Below are positions 7,864 through 16,065 of a stretch of 32,500 nucleotides of DNA, in pieces (position 1 is the first letter of the stretch; every line of letters starts with the position of its first letter). A program made the position numbers and the translations under genes. The notes beneath the pieces were generated by a model. It saw only the letters and a program-made list of their open reading frames with translations. It had not been told where the DNA came from and made no database searches. The stretch lies in NCBI GenBank assembly GCA_002729885.1, contig PBUB01000015.1:1-32500 (forward strand), written 5' to 3'. The DNA is from Spirochaetaceae bacterium. Its GTDB lineage: Bacteria > Spirochaetota > Leptospiria > Leptospirales > Leptonemataceae.

Positions 7864-10086
7864 ATGAAAAATAATACATCAACAGCCAGAATCCTGGACT
7901 TCCTGCGAAAACGAGCAGGACAGAAGATCACAATAAAGCAGCTCATCAAAGAGGTGAACTCTGCAGCAGAAAAAAATCGAAAGCAGAAAACACGCGAAAA
8001 GAGTAAGAACAAGCGAAAGCAGAAAAGTAGATTCAGTGGAGTAAAGTTTGAGGAAGATCCGTCTATAGTGCTTGCGGATCTGGAGCTTCTGGGATTACTT
8101 CAAAAGCACGGATCGTCCTTTCTCGTCAAAAAGCCATTTTCTCTGGAAGCGAAGATATCCTTCAGTCCCAGCGGATTATATTTTGGAATGCCTTTCGGTG
8201 CCGATCCAGAAGCCAGGGATCTATTTATTCCACCATCCATGAGCGGTCATGCACTGCCCGGGGATCGTGTGAGGCTGAACCTGCTGGATCGCAAGAGAGC
8301 ACGCTTTGAAGCGGAAGTTACCCAGATCCTCCATAGAGATAGAAAATTCTATCGAATGAAAATACTTTCCAGACCGGTAAAGGACATTGTTCCTGGAGTT
8401 CTTCTGGATACCCAGGGACAACCCGGAGGATGCTTCCCGGTGCGAGGCATAGCAAACGATACAAAAGTCCGCTTCAAGCCAGATCGAGTGGTGATTGTTG
8501 AGCTTTCCGGAAAGAGCGTAAAACACCAGAGTGCTCATTTTTTCGATGCACGTTTTATTCGATTCGAAGACGATACAGACTTTGATATAGATTTCCAGAG
8601 GATATTGCTCAAGTATGATCTGGATCCGGTGTATCCTGAACTGCCTGTGCCCATGGAAGGTATGGAGCTGGAACCGTCCACAGTCAGTGACTGGAATCAG
8701 CGAAAAGACCTGCGGGAACTATATACAATTACCATCGATGGCGCAGACTCGAAAGACTTTGACGATGCATTGAGCCTGGAAATGCCAGATGGCAGAAGAA
8801 AGCCCTATAGACTGTACGTTCATATTGCCGATGTTTCCCATTTCGTAGAAAAGAATTCTCCTCTGGATGAAGAAGCGAAAGCCCGGGCCACATCCTATTA
8901 TCTGGGGAATCGTGTGGTGCCCATGCTCCCCCCTTCCCTGTCCGAAGAGTTGTGCTCTCTGGTAGCAGGAAAGAATCGTCTGGCCTTTACAGCCTGCATG
9001 GAAATCGATCCGGCGAAAGGCACCATCCAGAAGTCCGAATTCTATACATCCATCATTAAAGTGGATAAACGATACACCTACACCCAGGCAGAAGAGCTTT
9101 TGGCCGGAAGCAAAGATCCGATTCTTCCGGATCTATGGAAGTTAACAGAGAATCAGAGAAAGCAACGCATGAAAAGCGGACGCATCGATTTGACCATTCC
9201 AGAACCTAAATTTGTATTTGGCGAAGATGACCAGGTTACGGAGATTCAAATGAAGCCCCGGCTAAAATCCAGCATGCTTATTGAAGAATGTATGCTTTCC
9301 GCCAATATCGCTGTTGCATCCTTTCTCAGAAAGAAAAAAGCCAATACGCTCTACCGGGTGCATGAGCCAATGAATGAGGAAAAACTGGAAACACTGAATG
9401 CTTTCTTCGACATTTACAAGATTCCCTACAAATTGAAAAGCACCGATCAAAAAGATGTGCAGAAGGCTCTCCAGGCGGTGGAAAAGAAAGGAAGCCTGGA
9501 ATCCAGAATCTTTAACATGCTACTTCTGCGCTCTTTTATGCAGGCTGCCTACAGGCCAGAGCCGGCAGGACACTGGGGTCTGGGATTTGAAGATTACGCC
9601 CATTTTACCTCCCCCATTCGAAGATACCCGGACCTGATTGTGCATCGATCCTTGAAAGCAGCGCTGAAGCGAAAGAAGCAACCATACCAGGAAGATGAAG
9701 TGGAGCTTCTGGGCAGTCATACCAGCGATCAGGAACGAAGAGCCATGGATGCAGAACGCGATGTATGGAAGCTCAAGCTTGTACGATATATTGAAAGCAC
9801 CGGAAAAGAGGAGTTCACGGGATTTCTAACTGGATTTCGACCGGATCGAGTTTTTCTTGAAATCGAGGAATGCCCGGTGGAAGGCATTGTAGAGGCAAGG
9901 CATCTTACCAACGATACGGAGCTGGTATTGCCCGATCCATTCTCGGTCTATATCAAGAAGCTATCCAGGCCAGCCTTTCTGGGTGAGAGATGGCATCTAA
10001 AATTGGAACGAGTGGATATCGAGCAACTACGACTTCTATTTGTTCCGGTATGGGGCAAAGAAAAACGCGCCTTTGGCAAAACCTGA
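7864..10086 (+). CDS. rnr: Ribonuclease R (RNB-family 3'-5' exoribonuclease)
   Basis: RNase R degrades structured RNA from the 3' end. Domains in order over 740 residues are: a helix-turn-helix-like N-terminus (1-90) with a very basic stretch at 37-56, cold-shock-like domains (about 93-250), the RNB catalytic domain (about 285-620) and a C-terminal S1-like domain (about 655-735). The metal-binding core is IDGADSKDFDDAL at 291-303, with Asp292, Asp295, Asp298, Asp300 and Asp301 in the conserved region. SPIRRYPDLIVHR is the later RNB signature. The start ATG has only an A-rich leader, not a good ribosome site. It lies 118 bp after tsaB and may be part of the same transcript. The usual lysine-rich C-terminus is lacking; the basic stretch is at the N-terminal side. 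Confidence 0.95.
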   Translation: MKNNTSTARILDFLRKRAGQKITIKQLIKEVNSAAEKNRKQKTREKSKNKRKQKSRFSGVKFEEDPSIVLADLELLGLLQKHGSSFLVKKPFSLEAKISFSPSGLYFGMPFGADPEARDLFIPPSMSGHALPGDRVRLNLLDRKRARFEAEVTQILHRDRKFYRMKILSRPVKDIVPGVLLDTQGQPGGCFPVRGIANDTKVRFKPDRVVIVELSGKSVKHQSAHFFDARFIRFEDDTDFDIDFQRILLKYDLDPVYPELPVPMEGMELEPSTVSDWNQRKDLRELYTITIDGADSKDFDDALSLEMPDGRRKPYRLYVHIADVSHFVEKNSPLDEEAKARATSYYLGNRVVPMLPPSLSEELCSLVAGKNRLAFTACMEIDPAKGTIQKSEFYTSIIKVDKRYTYTQAEELLAGSKDPILPDLWKLTENQRKQRMKSGRIDLTIPEPKFVFGEDDQVTEIQMKPRLKSSMLIEECMLSANIAVASFLRKKKANTLYRVHEPMNEEKLETLNAFFDIYKIPYKLKSTDQKDVQKALQAVEKKGSLESRIFNMLLLRSFMQAAYRPEPAGHWGLGFEDYAHFTSPIRRYPDLIVHRSLKAALKRKKQPYQEDEVELLGSHTSDQERRAMDAERDVWKLKLVRYIESTGKEEFTGFLTGFRPDRVFLEIEECPVEGIVEARHLTNDTELVLPDPFSVYIKKLSRPAFLGERWHLKLERVDIEQLRLLFVPVWGKEKRAFGKT

Positions 10087-10122
10087 GCCATGGGCCCCGG
10101 GGGCTACGAAGTTGCCAGACAT

Positions 10123-10149
10123 TTGGCCGGCAAGGCGAAAGCCGGCCAA
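10123..10149. terminator. Hairpin between convergent rnr and protease genes
   Basis: TTGGCCGGC (10123-10131) and GCCGGCCAA (10141-10149) form a perfect 9-bp GC-rich stem with a 9-base loop. It sits in the 75-bp gap between two convergent stop codons, the usual place for a shared terminator. No T-run follows on either strand, so it is not a textbook intrinsic terminator. Confidence 0.5.
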
Positions 10150-10161
10150 GTCGTAATCGAA

Positions 10162-11490
10162 TTAATGAAGCATCGCATAGGAGATGATCATTACGAGACC
10201 ATTTGTAACCATATGCGCAAATACGGCAGGAATCATACTGCGATTATATTCCCGCATTAGACAGAGACCTGTTCCCAGCATAAAAAGGTAGGGAAGGGCT
10301 ACGTATCCCTGTGGATGCAGAATGGCAAAAATAAATCCGGTGATGGGCGCTGCCGAAAGAATGGAAAAATAACGCCTCAGATATCCGTAAAGAAATCCTC
10401 TAAAAACAATCTCTTCCATTATCGGGGCCAGCACCACTGCCAGAATAAATGCTAGAACAAAGTGATCCTGCAAAATGAATGCGATGGGATGCGCCTGCTC
10501 CACTGGATCGCCTGCCGCTGATTGCATCATAGCCATTGTAGCAATGATGCCAACCGGTACTATTGCACACCATCCCAGAAATCCAATGAACAGTTGATGC
10601 GCTGGACGATAATGCCAATCTCCTATGATCTTTTGCAGAGTATCTGGAGAGCTCTGTCTCACAACGTAGTATAAAATCCCCAGCAGCAAGAGGAAGTGTC
10701 CTCCAACCATTCCATGGATGCGAAAATCGGAAGGAATCAAACCACCCAGCACAGGAAGCAATGCAGTAATACCGAAGAATGCCAGAATGGTACCTTCCAG
10801 AAGCACTCTGTAGTCCCCCGGATGCAGACTCATAAGAGCAATTCCGTATTGCTGCACCGGCTTTTTTCGCACGGCTGCAACTACAAAAACAAGACCCATG
10901 GTAAGTATACCCAGCACCGCCAGCACAACTGCGATCTGCGATCCATAGGATTCTCTTGCATGTTGTCTCAATCTCTCTCGAAGTTCCTGGGCCCGCTCCG
11001 TTTTCCCCTGAAGCTCATACTGCCTTAACCGCACCAGATCTCCCACCGCGGTCTGAAAGAGCTCGGCCTCCGGATTCAGAGGTTTCTTTTCAACATAGAG
11101 TGATTGGAATTGATCTTGAAGCGGTCCGCTGCCTCTAATGTACTTCTCATAATCTGCATCCAGATAGGCCGTAAGGACGGCACATTGAATCCCTGCCCTG
11201 GCGTTCCCGTTTGGGTCCAGATCACAGATTTGCTTCAGGGAATCCAGAGCCTGTTGCCTGGCCTCCTCTGGATCCTGCATATATTCATCTGCAATTTCCG
11301 GCAGAACAACCAGGCTTACCTGAATCTTGAGAAAAAACTCCATTTGCTGCGTTCGAAATCTGTTCTGAGCTTCTTCTGGAGGTTGATGCTCGGCTTTCTG
11401 CCAGAGCGACAATGCACCGGCCAGAAATAGAACAGCAAAGGATAGATTTCTAAGTATGGGGCTTTCGGACTGCTTTTCTTTCTCGTCCAT
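10162..11490 (-). CDS. CPBP-family intramembrane metalloprotease
   Basis: The C-terminal half carries the CPBP (CAAX protease and bacteriocin-processing) motifs: EExxxR at Glu359-Glu360-Arg364, FxxxxH ending at His392 and HxxxN at His426-Asn430, all in membrane segments. These residues bind the metal in known members. An N-terminal membrane helix (about 15-31) is followed by a 150-residue soluble helical region (about 35-185), then a hydrophobic segment near 186-206 and the multi-spanning catalytic part. The soluble region is an extra compared with minimal family members. The gene starts 69 bp after the SpsG-like gene in the same direction, so it may be the last gene of the long minus-strand unit. 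Its substrate is unknown. Confidence 0.85.
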   Translation of the reverse strand: MDEKEKQSESPILRNLSFAVLFLAGALSLWQKAEHQPPEEAQNRFRTQQMEFFLKIQVSLVVLPEIADEYMQDPEEARQQALDSLKQICDLDPNGNARAGIQCAVLTAYLDADYEKYIRGSGPLQDQFQSLYVEKKPLNPEAELFQTAVGDLVRLRQYELQGKTERAQELRERLRQHARESYGSQIAVVLAVLGILTMGLVFVVAAVRKKPVQQYGIALMSLHPGDYRVLLEGTILAFFGITALLPVLGGLIPSDFRIHGMVGGHFLLLLGILYYVVRQSSPDTLQKIIGDWHYRPAHQLFIGFLGWCAIVPVGIIATMAMMQSAAGDPVEQAHPIAFILQDHFVLAFILAVVLAPIMEEIVFRGFLYGYLRRYFSILSAAPITGFIFAILHPQGYVALPYLFMLGTGLCLMREYNRSMIPAVFAHMVTNGLVMIISYAMLH

Positions 11491-11559
11491 CTGTGGATGT
11501 CATGTTCAGGGCCGGTTCTATTTTGACAATTCGAACCTGAGCAGCTTATGATTTCCAAA

Positions 11560-12633
11560 TCATTCCCGGACAGGGCTTCTATTTGCTGAGGCCCTGAACA
11601 GGCCTCTCAATGCTGACCCCAGGCAGAGGCCGCCGCGACTCAGGGAGCCCGGTTGAAGAGTCCATCCTTCGGTTCCGGCCAGCCATTGCTGCAGATCCTC
11701 ACGAATGACGGAAATACCGGAGAGATGCGATTGCTTCCCTTTTCGGGGATCCAGCACCGGCGCGCCGCTCTGCATGGCCCAGGAATGGATTAGTTCATCA
11801 TGGTATGCATGCCCGGTGGCAAACCCCCAGACCCTGCATCCCGAGGCAGCCGCCTGATACAGACTGAGTCCATAATAGCCAATAAATATCCGGCAGGATG
11901 CAAGAGTCCTGAAGAATTCCGGTAGCTCCATCCGCTTCCGGTACCGGATGTCCACCTCCGGCTCAGTACCACCGATTCGCATATAGCCTGAAGAAGCGCC
12001 TTGCAATGTCGCATCCATTCGCTTCAGCAAATCCTTCGACAGAAATCCAGGACTACCTGCATAAACCAGGACATCAGTTGTAGAAGGGATATCCAGAGAA
12101 GAGCCAGCATTGCCAGGACCAGGAAACGAATCGGAATTTCCTGGAGCGTCCACTGGCCGTGGTCCCAGATATCTTCGCACGGAGGTTTCCAGATCGCATC
12201 CAGGAAGCAACAGATTGTAGTACAGACAGGGAAACGTTCTATCCATGGAAATACTGTTTCGCCTTTTCGCTAAATCCGCGGAATCAATTGAGCCTGCTTT
12301 GCTTGCTTTATCGCTTCTGGCTGTTCTGTGGCTATTGTCCAGAGCCAGTACAGGAGCCAGACTTTGCAGTGGAGACGGATCTATATCGCGAGCATCTAGA
12401 ATGATGATTCCCGGCGATGTTTGCATGCTATCGACAATAGATGCCAGAATCGTCCGGCCTTCCCCCTCCCAGAATTCTTCAGGACGAGAAACGATAGAGT
12501 GGAAATGAAAGGAATACTCGCTTAGAGCACTTTGAATGTGTTCGGCCCTTGAAGTATGACCGGTCCCATAATACTCAGGCGCTGTGCCGGTTAGTAAATA
12601 GATGTGCCGGAAATTTTCTTTGCTGAATGCCTG
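11560..12633 (-). CDS. SpsG/PseG-like sugar-nucleotide hydrolase or glycosyltransferase-like protein
   Basis: A GT-B-fold protein resembling SpsG and PseG, the latter a UDP-sugar hydrolase of pseudaminic acid synthesis. The N-terminal GTGHTSR matches the GxGHxxR motif that carries PseG's catalytic His (His26 from the start used here). Near the end, FIGYYGLSLYQAAASG and GHAYHDE resemble the sugar-nucleotide-binding region. Two low-complexity inserts, at about residues 108-135 and 161-185, break the fold and are unusual. The frame is open to 12699, but homology to the family begins only just before HIYLLTG, so the ATG at 12633 (357 residues) is chosen. Even so it overlaps the upstream cytidylyltransferase gene by 59 bp, which implies coupled translation. 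Exact substrate unknown. Confidence 0.6.
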   Translation of the reverse strand, partial: QAFSKENFRHIYLLTGTAPEYYGTGHTSRAEHIQSALSEYSFHFHSIVSRPEEFWEGEGRTILASIVDSMQTSPGIIILDARDIDPSPLQSLAPVLALDNSHRTARSDKASKAGSIDSADLAKRRNSISMDRTFPCLYYNLLLPGCDLETSVRRYLGPRPVDAPGNSDSFPGPGNAGSSLDIPSTTDVLVYAGSPGFLSKDLLKRMDATLQGASSGYMRIGGTEPEVDIRYRKRMELPEFFRTLASCRIFIGYYGLSLYQAAASGCRVWGFATGHAYHDELIHSWAMQSGAPVLDPRKGKQSHLSGISVIREDLQQWLAGTEGWTLQPGSLSRGGLCLGSALRGLFRASANRSPVRE

Positions 12634-13450
12634 CATTGATTTCGAAAAGCTCCGGAGATCTTTTTTGAAGTTCCAGAACATCAGCGACCTGGAAATCACT
12701 GCCGAGCTTCTGGAATATGGATTGAACCAGAAGAAAATCCGCTTCTTCGTCCACAGTCAATCGCAATCGAGGCTTTTCCGGAAGGCCGGATGGTTCGATG
12801 ACAACGTTATATAGATCCGGATGATGTTTGATGTGCAAGCTTACATGCTCTCGATACTCGGAAGGATCCATTTCTTCCGGCCCCTGACGACAATCCAGAC
12901 TCTCTGCGCTAAACACTTCCACGGCACAGCCCAGGGGCAACCCACTGAAAGCAAATAGATCGGCGCCCAGCTCATGAATCCGTTCCACGCTCTTTCGCGC
13001 AAATCCTGGATCTACACAGGGATTGTCCGCAGTAGCTCTTACTATGTAGCGCGCACCTGTTACCTGAGCTGCCAGAGCAAACCTGGCTCGCACATCATCC
13101 AGGGGCCCTGCTATAAACGATATGGAACGCTGCTCGAGATAAGCCTGCATGGGCTGATCATCATGAGGAATGAGAGCATAGACAGGCCCAACCCGGGCCT
13201 TCTCCAACCGGCGAATACAGTGCTCCAGAATAGAGAGTTCCTGTCCAGATCGGCGCTGCCATTCAGATAGATTGGCCGAGCCGGCAGACTCAGTCCCGGT
13301 GGATGCCTGATTCGGCCCGGTCTCTTCTGCGCCGTGCGGTTTTTGCTCCATGGATTCCGGTTCCAGAGGCAGAGTGCGAAATACCTTTCCGGGTAGCCGA
13401 AGAGAGCCGGATCTGGCCTGAATGAGGCAAACTGTATCCATACGTTTCAT
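12575..13450 (-). CDS. SpsF-like cytidylyltransferase
   Basis: SpsF/CMP-sugar-synthetase-like nucleotidyltransferases activate sugars or sugar acids with CTP. The active-site loop QARSGSLRLPGK lies at residues 11-22 and is intact. RATADNPCVDP is the second signature, around the metal-binding Asp, and LRLTVDEEAD is the third. An insert of about 45 residues rich in Glu, Ser, Gly and Pro (about 27-72) separates the first loop from the expected ILEHCIRRL helix. It is absent from typical members. A second in-frame ATG three codons inside is possible. It lies 58 bp after the spiro-SPASM gene and overlaps the SpsG-like gene, in the SpsF-SpsG order seen in surface-polysaccharide clusters. Confidence 0.8.
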   Translation of the reverse strand: MKRMDTVCLIQARSGSLRLPGKVFRTLPLEPESMEQKPHGAEETGPNQASTGTESAGSANLSEWQRRSGQELSILEHCIRRLEKARVGPVYALIPHDDQPMQAYLEQRSISFIAGPLDDVRARFALAAQVTGARYIVRATADNPCVDPGFARKSVERIHELGADLFAFSGLPLGCAVEVFSAESLDCRQGPEEMDPSEYREHVSLHIKHHPDLYNVVIEPSGLPEKPRLRLTVDEEADFLLVQSIFQKLGSDFQVADVLELQKRSPELFEINAGIQQRKFPAHLFTNRHSA

Positions 13451-13508
13451 AACTATCCGGATTACCGGATGTACCCTTTATCGATCAAATTCGGGGATTG
13501 GATAAGCC

Positions 13509-15095
13509 TCAGCCCTGAAATAAATACCACTCATCGCATTTCAGGCAGGGTGCCGGTATCTTGCCATGCTGGCCTCGAATGGACTGAATATAGTGCTTCT
13601 GGTTGGCCTGAAATGCTTTTTCCAGGTCCAGACCCTCCGTGGCGGCGTCCATACTACCTTCAGAATGGCCTTTCGGTTCACCTTCCGGAATCTGCCTGCA
13701 TACGGGGATTATCCCTTCAGAATTGATATACAGATCCCGGGCCAGATGCCAGCAAAAACCGCGAATGGGAGGGGTCAAATCCGCCACTTTCCGATCCTCA
13801 AGAGCGCCGGCATAAGTATTCTGCTTTCGAAGAATGGGAGTAAAAACCGTAGGATCGTACTTCTGGAAGAAATCATGAATCTCGTCTTCCACTTCTTTGA
13901 TCTTTTGCATTTCCAGATAAACAGAAAAGGCAGGTCCCCTACCGGACTTAAGATATTCCGAAACCAGATCCAGCTGTGACAGCATTCGTTTTAAGTCACC
14001 ACCAGAATAGAAATACTCGTATCGATCCGGACGAAGACTACATAGACGAACAATGAAACTCAGCCGGGACGAAGTGTTAAGCGGCTCCCACCGGGCCCCC
14101 TGCTCCTGCAGATGTTTCAGCCAGTAGTCCATGTTGTAACCGTAGGTTTCTACAATGACCTGCTTTATAGCGGGATGTTCGAGAAGAGACAATGCGAATT
14201 GCGGCGCGCCAGCATCGCTACCGGAATCACCCAGGCCGCCCAGGCAAACGGTGACATCCCCCGGTAGAAAGGCATCCAATTGCTTCAAAAAGGACTTTCT
14301 GTTGGAATCGGAAAGGGTGCCTCCCGTGGCGGGTAGTTGAAGCCTATCTTTTACCGGGGACTGCGAAGAAAGCTCCAGTTCCAGATAGGAAGGGGAAAGG
14401 CGAATTACCTCGGGCTCCTGCTCCAGCAGATTGTGCAATTCCTGCAGAGTCGATTTCACTTCCTTTCGCTTGAATGCATCGGACACTCTTTTGCATAGAT
14501 TAATGGAGCGATGATCCAGTGCCTGAAAATTTAAACGATGAATTCGCAAATCCGGCTCATAGAAAGAAACCTCTGCATCCAGCTCATGAAAATTTTTGAA
14601 TACAAAGCTGCGAAGATCTCCTTCCGGCCTTTTATCCAGTTCAAATAGTTCCGGAGTAACAAAATCAGGAGTCATCCCGGCCGGGACATTTTCCGCATAA
14701 GTATAGCTACTCAAGAATTCCCGATGTCGCCGGAGCAAATCCAACGAAAGCCCCACATCCAGCAATGGAAATAATCCATAGAAATAGGCAAAGGTTTCTG
14801 ATCTGGCATTAAGATCATCCACGGGCAATTCGCCACGGCCCAATATGCTCTTCAACGCCTGGTAGGGATCATCCGGGCATTCCAGGATTTCGAATCCGGA
14901 TTTTTGGAAGGAAGCCAGGGCGCTGTGCTTTCGCACAATCAGTCCTGGTGTGGAATGCAGCCATGAAGGGTTCTCGGACTTGATACGTTCCTGGAACTCC
15001 TTTAATTTCTCCAGACCTGAATCCAGAGCTTCCATTGCCGATTCTGGCATGGAATCCGGCAAATGGATGTAGAAGCCGGTGAGTTCTCCGATCAT
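13509..15095 (-). CDS. Spiro-SPASM-like protein with degenerate radical-SAM region
   Basis: A 528-residue protein that I believe belongs to the spirochaete-restricted spiro-SPASM family (from memory, not searched). Residues 1-200 can be lined up by eye with the SpsF-like neighbour (YTYAENVPAGMTPDF and the SFVFKNF stretch) and look like a nucleotidyltransferase domain that has lost the LPGK loop. Residues 235-430 follow the radical-SAM barrel pattern, with LGGLGDSGS at 285-293 where the GGxGE motif is expected, but the CxxxCxxC cluster motif is absent: LELELSSQS at 237-245 stands in its place. A SPASM-like C-terminus keeps Cys448, Cys466, Cys517 and Cys520. It starts one base after the SurA-like stop. 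Catalysis by classical radical-SAM chemistry is unlikely. Confidence 0.65.
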   Translation of the reverse strand: MIGELTGFYIHLPDSMPESAMEALDSGLEKLKEFQERIKSENPSWLHSTPGLIVRKHSALASFQKSGFEILECPDDPYQALKSILGRGELPVDDLNARSETFAYFYGLFPLLDVGLSLDLLRRHREFLSSYTYAENVPAGMTPDFVTPELFELDKRPEGDLRSFVFKNFHELDAEVSFYEPDLRIHRLNFQALDHRSINLCKRVSDAFKRKEVKSTLQELHNLLEQEPEVIRLSPSYLELELSSQSPVKDRLQLPATGGTLSDSNRKSFLKQLDAFLPGDVTVCLGGLGDSGSDAGAPQFALSLLEHPAIKQVIVETYGYNMDYWLKHLQEQGARWEPLNTSSRLSFIVRLCSLRPDRYEYFYSGGDLKRMLSQLDLVSEYLKSGRGPAFSVYLEMQKIKEVEDEIHDFFQKYDPTVFTPILRKQNTYAGALEDRKVADLTPPIRGFCWHLARDLYINSEGIIPVCRQIPEGEPKGHSEGSMDAATEGLDLEKAFQANQKHYIQSIRGQHGKIPAPCLKCDEWYLFQG

Positions 15096-15096
15096 C

Positions 15097-16065
15097 TTAC
15101 AATCTCTGAATGGTCAGCTGTTCTTTTTGCTTTTTCATCCATTCATCAAAGGCTTTCTCAGCCTGGTCCATGTACAGTCGACGTTCAATCAGTGCTCGCA
15201 CTTCGTCCAGAGGGATGGGTCTTTTAGCCTGAAGAAAAACGATTCTGTATCGTCCTGCCTGATCTCTAAAGATCTGCGAAAGCTGGCCCGGGCTCATATT
15301 GTAGAGTACACCGGCCAGAATACGATCCTCTTCTGCAATGGATTGAATCTCTTCCCAGTTTCTCAGTCCTCCTGCAAACTTATAAGGAGATACGTTTTCG
15401 GGTAGAGTGCGAGCTACCTGGGGAAAACTCGAAGGATTCCCGGAAAGCTGTTGATGGATGTCTTTGGCCTTTTTTGAAATCTTTCTCTCCTGTGCGATGT
15501 TAGGAGTAAAAGGAAATACAATCTCTCTGTAGAGAAACTCCATTCCAATCTGCCTTTGATTCTTTCTATAAAAATCTTCTATTTCTTTGGGTGATGGTTG
15601 AGGTACAGATACCATAATCTGTAGTATCTGCTGTCGAATAAGGCTGATTCGCATGGTATCTTTCCATACATCGAATGGCATACCCGTTTCTTTTTTGATC
15701 ATCTCCTGAAACTCTTCTTCCGTTTCGATGGATCTGGCCCGCATCTGGTTATTGATTTCCGTCTGGATCCTTGCATCGCTTACGATGATGGATTCTCTTC
15801 GAGCCACCCTCTCAATGATGGCTCGCTCGATCAGCTCCTCGATGGCAGCTTCCCTTTTGGAAATTCTCAGATTCTTTCGCAAATACTGGATGTTTTTCTC
15901 CATCTGGATAATGTCCAGATCGGTAATAGGCTCATCACCCACGATCAATCGAATCCCGTTGATGGTTTCACCGGGGGCGGTTTCTGCGCTGGCAGGGGCC
16001 TCTGCAGCCACCGGGCTTACCAGACCCAGGATAAATAGTATTGCTATGTATCTAATCTTATTCAT
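15097..16065 (-). CDS. SurA-like periplasmic chaperone / peptidyl-prolyl isomerase
   Basis: SurA-type proteins escort outer-membrane proteins through the periplasm. Residues 1-21 are a signal peptide (cleavage near VAA-EA). An N-terminal SurA_N-like helical region (about 35-170) holds GDEPITDLDI and repeated charged helices. A single parvulin-like domain (about 175-285) follows, with FAGGLRNWEE and GQLSQIFRDQAGRYRIVFL typical of the fold, then a C-terminal helix. At 322 residues it is shorter than two-parvulin SurA. Its ATG overlaps the dus stop by four bases and its stop lies one base before the spiro-SPASM start, so it is within a tightly packed operon. The domain's enzymatic activity cannot be judged. 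Confidence 0.8.
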   Translation of the reverse strand: MNKIRYIAILFILGLVSPVAAEAPASAETAPGETINGIRLIVGDEPITDLDIIQMEKNIQYLRKNLRISKREAAIEELIERAIIERVARRESIIVSDARIQTEINNQMRARSIETEEEFQEMIKKETGMPFDVWKDTMRISLIRQQILQIMVSVPQPSPKEIEDFYRKNQRQIGMEFLYREIVFPFTPNIAQERKISKKAKDIHQQLSGNPSSFPQVARTLPENVSPYKFAGGLRNWEEIQSIAEEDRILAGVLYNMSPGQLSQIFRDQAGRYRIVFLQAKRPIPLDEVRALIERRLYMDQAEKAFDEWMKKQKEQLTIQRL

